This document shows, piece after piece, positions 23,401 through 34,407 of a stretch of 61,100 nt of DNA. The notes under the pieces were generated by a model that was not told the DNA's origin, did no database searches, and saw nothing but the letters and a program-made list of their open reading frames with translations. How positions within the stretch are numbered: the first letter of the stretch is position 1; every line of letters starts with the position of its first letter. This DNA comes from Amoebophrya sp. A120. Its lineage: Eukaryota > Sar > Dinophyceae > Syndiniales > Amoebophryaceae. A program made the position numbers and the translations under genes. Where the stretch lies: positions 1,112,142 through 1,173,241 of the forward strand of contig CAJINV010000015.1 in assembly GCA_905178155.1 (NCBI GenBank), given 5' to 3'.

Positions 23401-26400
23401 ACCCCATCAAATTAGACGTTGCACTATGGTCCGTACGTTGATATGCATTTCCATTTGCGACTGCAGAACCAAAAACTAATACATTTCTGCAGCTAATATC
23501 TTGTATGTATGTACTTATGTGATCTCCAGCATTCTGAGTGAGGGTGAGGGAGCAAAGTGCACGACTGTCATATGCTCGCAAGTACTTCCAGAACGCTTCG
23601 GAATATCCGAACAGCTCGCCGGACTGCTTGACCTGCGGATGCGGTGATTTTCTTTTATGCTTCTAAATTTTGTCATGCTGATTAAACATCATAGCAGTGT
23701 GTCCAATTCATGTTCATCATCATCATGTTCATTTTGCATAACAAATTCCTCTCGACATATTCTTTCAGTAGAAACATACCTCGGGATTGGTCCACTTTTC
23801 GGAGTTTTTGAAGAGACAAATCTGTCGCAGAAGGTATGGAATGTCGAGAGGCGCTTGGTTTCTTCGTAGAAACTGAAACTCTATTGCTATTTTTACGTTG
23901 TTATCCATTTTCAGAGCCTTATGAACTTCTATGGCCTCCTCAAAGGTTACGCTTACGAATACGATTGGGATTATTTCTGAAGAACTGCTCTTACAACTTT
24001 TTATTACCTCACCGCGAAACAAATGCATAGGCATTTGGTGCATACACGCACACATGGAATCAACCATAGAGAACCCTAAAACCCTCTGAACCCTCTTGCG
24101 GCGGCACCACGATAGCATTCTAGACTTCGCAAGCGTTAAAAGAAGGTCAGGAAGCGCACTCCGGTCGTACGCCGAGGATGATCCGCATTGAATTTGTAAC
24201 ACCAGATCAGAATGTATGCAACACCAGAGGAGGCCATAATTCTCTTTAATTCTCCGTGAAATTTTTTCATGGAGTATCATGTTACTAAATCACTTCCATC
24301 CCGATTGGAAACAGAGGCAAAACCGATGCGAAGTTCTTCGGACCCCTTTTCATCTTGGCCAATTTAGGCTGCTTGGAACCATTCGTTTCGCAGCTTTTGA
24401 TGTGCGAGGTAACCCCAAGACGGCGCTGCTCTGAGTGTGATTGTCAACCAGGGGGGGTGGTGGAGCCGGTAAAACATTTATACCTTCCGGCCACGACGTC
24501 GGACACGCTATTTGCAAACGCCAAGAATCAGTGGCTAACTTGTTACGATTTGTCAGGCAGAGGCCGGGGCTGGCGCTGGGCGGCATTTGTAGTCTCCGTC
24601 ATTCATCTCTGGCGCTGTGTGTAAATATTACGGAGCAAACCGCGCTAGGGCTTTTACACTTTCCCGCGCTCCCTCGTCTTTCTGCTGGCTCGAGAAGAAT
24701 ATCCGCCTCGGCCTTTGTTTTTTTGTAGAAGGTTCAAGGGGGGCACGGGGGTTCCAAAGTGTAACAACCAAAATTAGCCACCATGTCCGATATGAATGAA
24801 AAGTGCGGAGTAAGAACTCGAACCCCCGCAGGAGAGGCGTATCGGTGCATGTTTTGAGACGGTGGGCACTTGGCAGGCGCCGTGTAGTGATGTTGAGATG
24901 CAGCCCGTTTCTACTCGGCTGGGTGATGTTGAGAGGCGCTTGGTTTCTTCGTAGAAACTGAAACTTGTTGAAAGCTTGAATTTACACACAGTCATACATC
25001 GGAAAATTGACGTGTCATCTTGCGTCGTCGAGATTGTGACAGGCTCGATTTAGTTTTACTCAAGTACTTACATCAGAAACTGACGTCCTAAACCAGCGCA
25101 GCTCTCATCCCATACATCTTCCTCGACAACCTGCCTGCCCGTTGCGGTCCCCGTATCGCAAAGAAAACTGAAGACTCCATGTAGTTGTTCTTGCTGCCAT
25201 GCCACCGACACTATGAATGGAACAAAGGCTAAATTTGAGTTTGATTCTGTATAGAAAGCAGGGTCAACAACATGATTTTCGTTTATATCCATGCGCGGAA
25301 AAGACGCACAAGGACGAGTTTTCATTTTTTCTGCGATACCCCGCTCCGTCTGGATCTGCGGCGCAAAACTTGTTCTTGTCCGCCTCGTCTTCTGTCTCGA
25401 GGCAGAGCGACATGGTATCCGATTCCTGTTTCATTTTCATAAGATAGCCATAGAATTTGAATTTCAATTTCTCATAGAGGTATAAATCCAATATCACGAG
25501 TGGTTCTGCTTGCTTCTGCTTGATGAAGGAATGAAAAAAAGAGGTTTTCACCCGGAAGAATCACAACAAAAATCCTCCCACTGTACTTCTACTTCGATGA
25601 AGCACTCTGATACTCATTACCGCCGGCAAGCTGATGATGTGGTAATGCGGAACGAAGCTGAGCAACTCCTTGAAAGAAAGTTATTCGGTGCAAACGCAAG
25701 TACAGCAAGTAGCGTCAAATGTAAAAGTGTCTGGGTCTGGAAGAGTGCCAGACTTGTCATGCAGGTTTTTCATGACCCATGAGGTCCTCTGGTATGTAGG
25801 ACATAGCATGACAGATTCTGTGAGACTGAGAGTTCTATCATGCCTATCCTGCATGAGAGACTGCCTCTAGACTTTTGACCTAATCATTAGGTTAAAAGTG
25901 GACAGCTTTTGGTAATCATGCAACGCAAGTTTTTACATGATTCAGATTTAGCATGACAAGTTGCTTTGTTCCAGACCCAGACATTTTTGCATTTGATAAG
26001 TAGCATCCTCCTGCGAATGAGCCTCTACATCTTCGCTGGAATACCTCCGTTATTGCACGGTATAATGCTTCGCCTGAGACGTTTTATCATGCACACTATT
26101 ATCGCTGCAAGAACAGTACCGAGGAAGAGGATGCTACTCATAGTGCTACGTTTAAACACTTATCCCAAGGATAACTCAGCGAGCTCCGCGAAGTTCTTCA
26201 AAAATCGGTTCGCTTCTCTGCTGCCGGAGGAAAACCAGAAATCTGCCAGCACGTAGTTAGACTGCGGAATGTCCCAGGTATGCATTTTTGCAAAAGTATC
26301 GTATTAGTATCAGAACAGAAGTCTTGTTGTTGATGTAGATGTTCCTGTGTTACAAGCACCAAGTAGAAGTTGCATACGCGTAGACAAATTTTTTAGAGAT

Positions 26401-28367
26401 AGAGTGGACCTTTGTGGCAACAAGAAGACTTTGCATAGATAGTACGATACTCTGACACAGGCTCATACCAGGCGAGCTTCACTAATACCGCCTCGTTTTC
26501 TATCCCACGAAAAAACTGTTTCACTGTTATGATTTTGCAAAATCTGCATCACAAGTTTGTTACGTTACGCATGACACTGAAAATCTGTCATGCGGGGTTC
26601 CTAAGGGAAAACACAGCCAGAAATCCATTGTCTTGCATGTGTAGCATGACACACACTTCTGCGATCCATTTTCTGCATCACAAGTTCACAGTGAAACAGT
26701 TTTTTCTTGCGATATTTTCCTCCTCTGCTTTCCTCACTGCGTTTATCAACTTGTTGCCCTCAAAGTAACTGATCAAGATCGAGGGAATCTTCACATTCTG
26801 CCCTGTGCCCGATTCATCGTCGGCCATGATGGTTGCCTGAATCTGCTCGGACGTTTTGCCGCTGGATTCCTTGTCGATGATAATCACGGCAGATGCTTTC
26901 TTCGCCTCTTCCTATCGAATGTAAAAATGTCTGGGTCTGGAAGAATGCGCGATTTGTCATGCAGCTTTTCCATGACCCATGAGGTCTGGAATGCAGGACC
27001 TAGGATGACAGATTCTGCGCGAGCTGTCTCATGCCTATCCTGCATGAGAAACTCCCTCCCGACTTGTTCAAAACTGGACGACTTTTGGTAATCTATCATG
27101 CAACACAGATTCTTGCTTGTTTCAGATTTAGCATGACAAGTTGCATTCTTCCAGACCCAGACATATTTACATTTGATACTTCCGCTACTTTCACCTTCTT
27201 CGCGAACGAGCACTTGCCCCGTTGCACCAGGACGATTATGGATGCGTCAGGATCGAAATCAACAAAATCGAAAAATTTGTGATGCATAAAAGCGATACCA
27301 GTTGGAGCCTCAGTTTTCGAGTGGCGCATGACAAATTTCGGGAGCTGCAAAATCCAGTCTGTCATGCTGTTTGAGCAAAGAAGACTGCTTCTGTCATGCT
27401 GCTCTGGCAACGCGTCTTCTTCCTCTAAACAGGCTTGCAATCGGTCTCATTTGCCTTCTTGCCAACACAGGCCTTACGTGCCCTACATTTTATGCATTAC
27501 AAGTTTTTCGATTTTGCCGATTTCGATCCTGACACTCCCATAACGATCGGCATCAGATTGCTGTCCTCGTTCGGCATCTGACTCTCCTCGATACTGTAGT
27601 CGTCCGCGTCGCAGTGGTATCCCACAAAAAAAGTGTTAGTACAGCTACACATTTACTGTCAATTCAGCAACACAAATTTTCTCCGCATCAGAGAGGAAAC
27701 TTGCAATGCAAAGATCATAAGGGGAAACACGTATGAAACGAGGCTCAAAAGTGAGCATTTCTGGCATGACAGGGGTTGTCTGTCATGCTGGGCCTGAAAG
27801 ACAGTGTGTAACTGTAACACTTTTCTCTGGTGATAAGTGGTTGTTCCCGTTTTTGCTTTCCCCGTACAGGATCTTTCCGATCACGCGGGCGCCAAAGTAG
27901 GGCGCGCCGAAGGTGGCGGTGGTGCCGTACACTATGGGGTTCTCAACTGTTACATTCTCAGCTGTTACATGATTTCTCATTCTCATGCAAAATGATCATG
28001 AGCCGCCAGACTATCAAGCTGCTTCGCATGACAAAGTCTCGAAGGGCTAGACAGCGTCTAAATCTGTGCCAAATTTGTGACGCGAGACTTGCAAGCTCGC
28101 CCCTTTCCCTATTGCTGTTTTTGCATCGCAAATCCATGTAACAGTTGAGAACGTAACGTTTGAGAACGCCATATACACGGTGGCCTGCGTCGAGTGAAAC
28201 TCGTCGCGAAGGGACTTCGGGCTGAGGATGTGGATCTGCGCGACCACACCTACGGGGCTGAGGAGGTACAGGTACTGCAGGAAGGCGAAGACGAAGGAAA
28301 TGGAAAATGATGTTGAGGGCGAAGATGCACGACTACAGGTGAGAAACTTTGTTTTCTTCATGCTCAT
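20500..28367 (-). CDS. Vacuolar-sorting-receptor-like type I membrane protein (PA domain, tail YxPL)
   Basis: About 560 residues. Exons: 28367-28174, 27932-27836, 27617-27543, 27236-27179, 26912-26715, 26500-26468, 26278 to ~26163, a poorly resolved part ~25520-25072, 23861-23780, 23632 to ~23585, ~23075-23049, 22797-22732, 22571-22514, 22276-22191, 22008-21929, 21853-21794, 21689-21647, 21371-21312, 21095-21067, 20862-20739, 20585-20500. A signal peptide (FVFAFLQYLYLL, cut near VVAQ) is followed by a PA domain (YGTTATFGAPYFGARVIG; IIVLVQRGKCSFAKKVKVA; IMADDESGTGQNVKIPS), then receptor-type segments CAADPDG, YLLRQICLFKN and WSPLALRINGWRYSG, one membrane span (KFFVLLGIVIIVLIFFFIL) and a tail with DYAPLEDG. 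The order and the tail tyrosine motif match plant-type receptors that carry soluble cargo from Golgi to vacuole. The stretch 25072-26165 has an in-frame TAA and a frame change near an A6 run, so its exon ends are uncertain. Confidence 0.85.
20863..21066. mobile_element. Introner, family I
   Basis: TATCATGG...GTGATA with AGAAAAAAACAGGC and GCCTGCTTTTATTTTCT arms; repeats AGCAG/AACAG. Same family as 60246. Confidence 0.88.
21096..21311. mobile_element. Introner, family E
   Basis: TATGACATTGCAC...GCACTGTCATA; repeats ACAAT/ACGAT; inside the codons of the membrane span. Confidence 0.9.
21372..21646. mobile_element. Introner, family A
   Basis: TATCGAATG...ATGCATA; repeats CGGTT/CAGTT (one mismatch). 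Confidence 0.88.
22009..22190. mobile_element. Introner, family B
   Basis: TATGCACTGC...AGTGCATA; repeats CCCAG/CCCGG; arms partly decayed. Confidence 0.85.
22277..22513. mobile_element. Introner, family F, mutated start
   Basis: TCTCCAAGAAAAAAACTG...TTGCATA; repeats CCAGT/ACAGT. The initial TATCC has become TCTCC. Confidence 0.82.
22572..22731. mobile_element. Introner, family B
   Basis: TATCAAATGC...ATGCATA with GTCGCACTCGTA arms; repeats CTGGC/CTGAC. Confidence 0.88.
22798..23048. mobile_element. Introner, family A
   Basis: TATCAAGTG...TTTGATA; perfect AAAGT repeats. Confidence 0.93.
23091..23235. mobile_element. Introner, family B
   Basis: TATGCATTGC...CAGGATA; perfect GCCGT repeats; the right repeat abuts the next introner. 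Confidence 0.92.
23240..23572. mobile_element. Introner, family E, decayed
   Basis: TATGCCGGTGCAC...GTGCACGACTGTCATA; no matching direct repeat. It starts on the last base of its neighbour's duplicate, leaving no exon between them. Confidence 0.75.
23862..25071. other. GT-AG intron of the sorting receptor with duplicated acceptor region
   Basis: Donor GTAAGTACTTG (minus strand) ends at 25071. A 35-bp sequence containing an acceptor AG and the start of the next exon occurs exactly at 23846-23880 and 24931-24965. Using the 23862 acceptor gives RQFLINQAPLDIPYLLRQIC, the expected receptor sequence; the other copy leads into a frame that later stops. Confidence 0.65.
25713..25998. mobile_element. 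Introner, family A, mutated start
   Basis: CGTCAAATG...TTTGATA; perfect AGTAG repeats. Terminal TA changed to CG. Lies in the unresolved part of the receptor gene, possibly within a larger intron. Confidence 0.85.
26279..26467. mobile_element. Introner, family B
   Basis: TATGCATTTTTGC...GCTCATA; perfect CCAGG repeats. Confidence 0.88.
26501..26714. mobile_element. Introner, family F
   Basis: TATCCCACGAAAAAACTG...TTGCGATA; perfect TTTTC repeats; a 33-bp exon separates it from 26279-26467. Confidence 0.92.
26913..27178. mobile_element. Introner, family A
   Basis: TATCGAATG...TTTGATA; perfect CTTCC repeats; within the PA domain. Confidence 0.93.
27237..27542. mobile_element. Introner, family G
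   Basis: TATGGATGCGTCAGGATCG...CACTCCCATA, long A/T-rich arms; perfect ACGAT repeats; within the PA domain. Confidence 0.93.
27618..27835. mobile_element. Introner, family F
   Basis: TATCCCACAAAAAAAGTG...GGTGATA; perfect AGTGG repeats. Confidence 0.92.
27933..28173. mobile_element. Introner, family H
   Basis: TATGGGGTTCTCAACTG...GAGAACGCCATA with AACGTTAC-type arms; perfect TACAC repeats. Joins ATVY to GTTATFG. Confidence 0.92.
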
Positions 28368-30282
28368 GTTCCTCCTCTCTGAAGTCCTCGATGATCTCCT
28401 TCGGTGAAAATTTACATCTCTCGAAGTTGGCGCTTCCCCCCTGCTGCTGGCGCTCGGTGAGAAAAAGGGGCCCAGTCCTCCTCGTCTGCGCCCCGGCACG
28501 TCATCTGTGATCTTGTCGTGCGCGGGTCCTAAGCTTGTCCGCTGCAGCTCGGCTTCTCTTTCCCGCGGGTGCACCTCCTGCTCCTGATAGGCACTCCTAG
28601 TACTACCCCCCGTCCGGTCGTTCTGTCGGCATCGCCCACAAAACCCAACCGAGGAGCGATCACGCAGTTGTCGACGTACTAGCGGGGAGGACGCGAGGTT
28701 GTATGCGGTGGTCTGTTCTTTTTTTGTCCCGCTGCGTGGTGCCACCTGCCGAGCAGCGGACGAGACGGAACGACATGTCGAAGTCAGCAACGTCATTTTT
28801 CAGAAGTATGTTACTTACTTATGCAGATGGGAGGTTGCTGGTTGCAGGCATGGTGGGCTCCCGATGTTGCAGCTGCACGAGTTTCTAATGACCAACGAAG
28901 ATCTTGTGTTACTTGATGTCTAGACCGGTACAGCTATGCGATGAACTGGCTGTAATCAAGGCTGAAAACTTTAACTTCATGCGAATAAACGGACAGAACC
29001 AGAAGTAGCACCAATGCTTTTCACCTTTTGATCTTCTCGAGCGAACAACAGAAACGTCTTTTTGGTCCACAGACCGCGACTGTCTCCACATCGAGAAAGC
29101 TCGACTTCGTTTTTTTTTATTTTTTCAGAACCATATAATTCCCTGGAAGCAGATATACCATCGTAGTTTGCAATTTGTGCTGTAGAAGAAGACAATCAGC
29201 AAAATGGCATCGGCATCAGACAGAACTATAGGTTGATAGAAGCACCGCTGGATGTTGAAGACTGTTGAGTTGTTTCTTTCTACTTTTCCTTTTCGCCGCG
29301 AGACGAGAATTTAGGTAAGTGCTATTTTTCGTGTAGGTAGAATACAATAGTCAACTACAATTGTCTAATGTCTTCATTCACAGCGGTCCTTCTTGTTTCC
29401 CGTAAAACATCAAGTGTCAAAATCAAACTCTACTCTTCGACTACTAGAAAAAGATCTTCAGAACAGTTTCAGCTTGTTTTTCGGAAACAAAAAGGAACAT
29501 GTCCAATAGCATCTTCTAGTTCTACATCGTCGGAATAAAGCAGAGGAAGATGAAGGAAAAGGTACCACTAGTACGTGTGGCAAACAATAGAGATTCGCTG
29601 ATCAGAAGCGCGCCCTCTCTACATACATTTGTATAGCAGGTACTCGTGGTCATCGTTTTCCCTACTTCTTCGGAAAATAGGAATACCAAACAAAATCGCT
29701 TCGTGGAACTGTACAGTTGTGGTAGCCTGACCAACCTGGTGCTTAGGTCGATTTGATAAATGTCTTTGATCATGGTAGCGATAGCGATCCCTAAGAACGT
29801 GTAGTTCCAATACAACTCTTGTAAAATTGAGAACGCGTTTTTCGGAGCGCGGACGACTAATACAGGTTATGTAAGTAACCAGCCCGGGAGCATTGGGTGG
29901 AAAGCGTAAAGGCATGTCATACCATGTGGGTAAACGTAAGTTGTATTGTAATATAGTCGAACAGGAAATGCTTCTTGCAACGATGCAAACAAGTTAGAGC
30001 AGGTTGTGAAGTGCATGAATGTGATAATATATTCATAGATCAACTGATGTTGGACGTGGAAAGAGTCTTGTATTTCGTGGTTACCGTTAGTTTTCGAACT
30101 TAGAAATAAGTGCGGGAAGCGCAAAAAGAAAAAAGATCCTATAGCTGCCTGAAGCAATTAATGTGTGGCCAAATTGTGAACATTTACAAGAGAACCATAG
30201 ATAAGTAGATGAAGATCTGAGAACCATAGCTTTGCAGTATTTCGAAAAATGCGTCACACCGAGGGCCCCTGCGGCGGCCCTA
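28368..30282. other. Intergenic, no gene seen
   Basis: Upstream of the receptor start the minus frame stays open to 28796, but the signal peptide at 28367 makes an N-terminal extension unlikely. No introners. A 29-bp motif near 28887 recurs near 31343. Confidence 0.45.
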
Positions 30283-30728
30283 TCACAGGCCCGTCGAAAC
30301 AGCGAAGCACGCGTCGTCTTCGGGATGATTGGTGCACGGGTCGCTCGGGTCCGGGGTCGTGGACGGGTCGGTACCCGTGGACGGAAAAAACTCCGCAAAT
30401 GGGTTTCCCCTGAACCAATCGCCCGCGTTCAGCACTTTCGCCTTCTTCTTCTCGGCCTTTTTTTCTTCCGCCTTCTTCAGCGCGTCCACCTTCTTCAGCG
30501 CGTCCACCTTCTTCGACGCGTCCACCTTCTTCAGCGCGTCCACCTTCTTCAACGCGTCCACCTTCTTCCCACGAGCGACGACGCGCTCGTTCTGCATGAA
30601 CCCGGACGGCATGGTCTCACTTCCTTGCCAATAGTGCGTCGCCCCGTGCTCCTTCTTCTTCGCCGCATAAACGCCCCCCCCCCCCCCAGGGGGTTGGCGG
30701 CAGCAACGATGGCGATTTTCTTCATCAT
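30283..30728 (-). CDS. Small secreted lysine-repeat protein, frame broken at a G14 run
   Basis: Not a family I recognise. From the stop at 30283 back to 30612 the frame is open: five KKVDA(L/S) heptad-like repeats, a lysine/glutamate stretch, then NAGDWFRGNPFAEFF and a cysteine-containing tail (DPCTNHPEDDACF). Upstream, MMKKIAIVAAANPL reads like a signal peptide, and VYAAKKKEHGATHYW would follow, but the two are out of frame across a run of 14 G (plus-strand C14 at 30674-30687). Fifteen or twelve G would join them. Either the run is miscounted, or the gene starts at the internal methionine 30612. Intronless, unlike its neighbours. The KKVDALKK array is likely helical. Confidence 0.5.
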
Positions 30729-32177
30729 CGTGTTTGTGGTTTTTGCTTTTTCTCTTTCACAGAAAGAAAATTTGTGTTCGTATTTCGACTACGCGTGCGG
30801 TCTGCTCTTACGTCGTTGCGAACTTTTTCGTGCTTGACTTTTATTTTGTCTAACGCGAGACAAAAAAAACGGAAAGGGAACTGCATGAATGTGGTGGATG
30901 GTGATGGTTTTCAAAACGAAAACTTACATTTGTTCTACGACCCGTAGCATTTCGAGCGACGAAAATAAATGAAGGCAAGCAGTACTGCGACGACAAGGAC
31001 GATGGCCAAAATACGAGTGCGTTTTTTGTCATGAGTTAACATCTGATTGCGACGAAGACGAAGAGCGCACATTACCGCTACGAGAATATCTTTGCAGCTT
31101 TGATTTTGATACGACGTGATGTAGGAGGTCTTGTACTGTCCGTAGTTTCAGCTTTTTTTCACGACTTGTTGACGATCAGACGTTATGTGAGCCGACCCCG
31201 GCGAAGATCAACACCACGAGTGATTGTGAATGTGATACAACGACGAGCGATATTTATTACTATTAGTTTGCACTTGCAGCACGAAGTAGGAAAGACCAGC
31301 GACGAGAGCAACGGGTCGGTTCCTGATGGTGAACGAATTTCAAATGACCCACGAAGATCTTGTGTTGCTTGTCATCTCCTGGCACGAAAATCTAATGGCT
31401 TCTTCTAAAGATTATCAACGACTTCTGAAGTCGGGCTTATGCTCGCGTTTTGCGTCCAACGAAATGCCTTTATCCAGAAACACGAACAAGCGGCAGCTAC
31501 GAAGTGGACATGCGAACTAGATGCTGAGGCATTCTTTTTTCTGATCTGGTCTTCCTCGTCAGATACTTTAGATTCTCAAAAGCTCCAGCGTGTGTAGTCT
31601 TCCCCCGAAGATGAAGTCGGGATGAAAAACTATTGATGATTCTAGTATAGTACGAAGCAAGACTGACATATTTTATCTCGTCGTCGTCCGGAAACTTCAA
31701 GACCGGAAAAAAATGGATATTTTGACAACGCTATAAATTATAGTTTCTCTGCTCTTTTTGCTGGTAGAGCAAAAAATTGCGCAAAAAAGTTGAGTTTGAG
31801 ACGGATTGCCTTACAAGAAAGACATTCGTAAGCAAAAACCAACCATAGTACGTCGCGCGTCAGGGCCGAAATCTATTTATTTCGAAGTAAGTTAGCGCCG
31901 CGTCGTCGTTGTCACAACTCTAATCGCATCCTTGGCCCAACCAAAAAAAAACGAGCAAAGAGAGAAAACCACAAGGAAAAATTTTTGTTTTGTACTATCA
32001 CTATCGCCTGGATAATTTATATATAATTAGGTAGTTCAGCGACCACTTAGAATTAAGAACTTCGTCTCCCCTCCAAAAAAACTGCGCGGCCTGCCGGTCA
32101 ATGTTTTGTGAGCCAGCACATTTGTGTTGATTCATCATGTTCACGACTCAACATCCGGCTGAAAAATATTCTCCCGC
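30729..32177. other. Intergenic, no gene seen
   Basis: AT-rich, no introners, no recognisable ORF. Carries the second copy of the 29-bp motif (31343-31371). Confidence 0.5.
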
Positions 32178-33222
32178 TCAAGCCAATGCGTACGCGCCCT
32201 CCAGCATCTTGACTGCGAAATCCTTGGCGTCCTTCGGCGGATATCATAGTGAGAAACGCCCCGACCCCAAGCCTCGGACGGAGTATTTGTGTTGCCATTC
32301 TTTCCAAAGGAGACATTCCCGCTCATGCTTGTGATCCTACCAAAGCAAATTGTTGATGCAGCATGGCGAAAGTTTGTGTTGCAAAAAAATCCTATCCAGT
32401 AAGAGGGGGGATTCTGCTCTTGTCTTAAGAGATGCTACGCAGGCCTAGAGTCTCCCGCGGACGAGAGTCATGCAAGACAAAAACCTTCCGTTTTGGAAAT
32501 TTCGCAATACAAACATGTGGCCGTTGGGGGAGGGGACGGGGCATTTGCATTTTGATACCGGCTTCTTCTTCATGAGAGCTTCGGAAGACTTGGTCTCCTT
32601 GGCCAGCGCAGCCAAATCTCCCTTATGGATGTGTCAGGATCGAAATCGACAAAATCGAAAAATTTGTGATGCGTAAAATGTAGGGCACTGAACGCCTGTA
32701 ATGGGGAGCAGGCAAATGAGACCGATTGTAAGCGTGTTGAGGGGTATGCAATGCGCTGCCAGCGTAGCATGACAGGAGCAGTCTTCTTTGCCCAAACAGC
32801 ATGACAAACTGGATTTTGGTGCTCCCGAAATTTGTCATGCGCCACTTGAAAGCTGAGGCTTCAACTGGTATCGATTTTGTGCATCACAAATTTTTCGATT
32901 TTGTCAATTTCGATTCTGACACTTCCATATCCCTTCTGCTTCGTGTACAAATCCATCAGGGGCTGAAAATCCATGTAGGGTATCAATATACTTCTGTCGA
33001 CAGTGATTCACTATCATTGCACATGATGATGATCGTGAAGATTCATTCATACAGTGAAAAACGGTGCCTTTTCAATCAAATTCAAAAAGTCCAAGTATGT
33101 CTAATTACCTTCAACATGGCTTGATCCGGCCCGGTAGCACCCCCCGCGGCGGGCTTCACCTTGTTGAGCCCAGCCTTCTGCTTCGCGAAGGTGTCACCGT
33201 CGAAGTTTTCGGGACCCGGCAT
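32178..33222 (-). CDS. Small basic helical protein, unknown function
   Basis: About 87 residues from exons 33222-33109, 32962-32930, 32633-32558 and 32241-32178. It starts MPGPENFDGDTFAKQKAGLN, continues KPAAGGATGPDQAMLK, and ends in a lysine-rich, probably helical region (LYTKQKGDLAALAKETKSSE; KDAKDFAVKMLEGAYALA). The intron 32963-33108 is GT-AG; the other two are introners, and the frame is kept across all three, which supports the model. No signal peptide or membrane segment. I do not recognise the family. The ATG at 33222 is the first in frame with good downstream coding. Confidence 0.72.
32242..32557. mobile_element. Introner, unclassified family J (GC-rich arms)
   Basis: TATCATAGTG...TTTTGATA with CGCCCCGACCCC and GGGGACGGGGC arms; direct repeat only partial (CGGC on both sides). 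One copy in the window. Confidence 0.72.
32634..32929. mobile_element. Introner, family G
   Basis: TATGGATGTGTCAGGATCG...CTTCCATA; perfect TCCCT repeats. Confidence 0.93.
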
Positions 33223-34407
33223 GTTGTTCTCGACGCAGATCCTCGCTTTCTCGTGCTAGTGCAGCAAAAAGGAAATAGCGCTACAACGAACAACCTCTGT
33301 TCTTGAGAGCACGACAAATCTCAGGTGATGAGTAAGTTTTGGTGAATGCTAGTTAGCGCGTTTTTGGTGATTGGTACTACTTCACGAGGAAATATAAGGG
33401 GAAATGGATATGGAATTCAACTTATCGTGTTTAATACTTTAGCGACCTCCTGTTTTTCAATGAGTCAAAAGAAAAAATTCAAGATAATTTTTCAATCAAC
33501 GACATGCACGAAAGAAAACAAGAACGACAGCAAGACGGTAGTTCGCAGCTGCCAGAGCAGCCGCGGCTACAACCGCTACTCCTTCTATCGTATCCGGACG
33601 ATAAAATCGTGTAAAGAAGTGTGGCTGAACAACGAGGAGCTGCCAACATACCAGCGTACTAGGACCGAAGCTATACAGCTTGCTCCTTCTGATTCTCCTT
33701 TTTCTAATCTGGTGCACGAGTTCCGACTTCTGAACGATCACGATGCAGTACTTTCAAGTACAGTACTGAGTGCTTGTAACTATAGACAATCTTCAAACGA
33801 GATCTTTATCGTGACCGAGGAGCCATCTTCGTGTGAAGAACGCAACAGAGGAGACCGGTTTTATTCCTTTAGTCAAAAAAACCGATGTTCATGCGCGTTC
33901 CTGTGTTTTCTATATTCAATGTTCTTGTACTTACGGGCAAACCGATTTTATTATTCCATGTTTTCCTGTCCTTTCTTTGTGCACCGAAGTTCTTTCTATG
34001 CGCCACAGCGTATAGACAAGTTGATTTTGACTTGTCCGCTCTTCCATCGTCCATACCGAAGATGACGATGTTGATGTTGTTGTTTGCACATCTCTACAAC
34101 TGGACGACTGAGCCTATCGTGAACACGAACGGTGCTGAGGCGTAGGACTCTTTTCCGTCTTTTCATTTCAGCGGATGTTGCCAAGGCGTCAGCTACGAAC
34201 AGTGTACCTATTTCCACAGCTGTTTCGTGCACGCATCCTTTATTTCTTCTAGATCTACACCGAGGCGGTTACAACATTTGTCCGCGCCCGCGTCTTTCGC
34301 ACTTGTTCTATAGCGCACTTAACTCCTACACACACACGATACACACAGAGGTCGTCATCGTCTTTCGGGTCGCTACCATCGCGGTCTACCCCTCGTGAAG
34401 ATGTTCC
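33223..34407. other. Intergenic; long plus-strand ORF of doubtful status
   Basis: A 239-codon plus-strand ORF (33346-34065) starts MLVSAFLVIGTTSRG. It would be the only plus-strand gene here, lacks introners and matches nothing I recognise, so it is noted but not called. Confidence 0.35.

Noticed and set aside
26000-26160. Second membrane-span exon (LFLGTVLAAIIVCMI) in the sorting receptor
   Set aside because: It follows an in-frame TAA and would put a span in the middle of the ectodomain; more likely intron sequence.
30232-30837. 201-codon plus-strand ORF opposite the lysine-repeat gene
   Set aside because: It is the antisense of the KKVDALKK repeats (reads RVHLLQRV); the minus strand has signal peptide and better composition.
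33346-34065. 239-codon plus-strand ORF
   Set aside because: No recognisable domain, opposite to every supported gene, no introners. Kept only as a note; a transcript would revive it.
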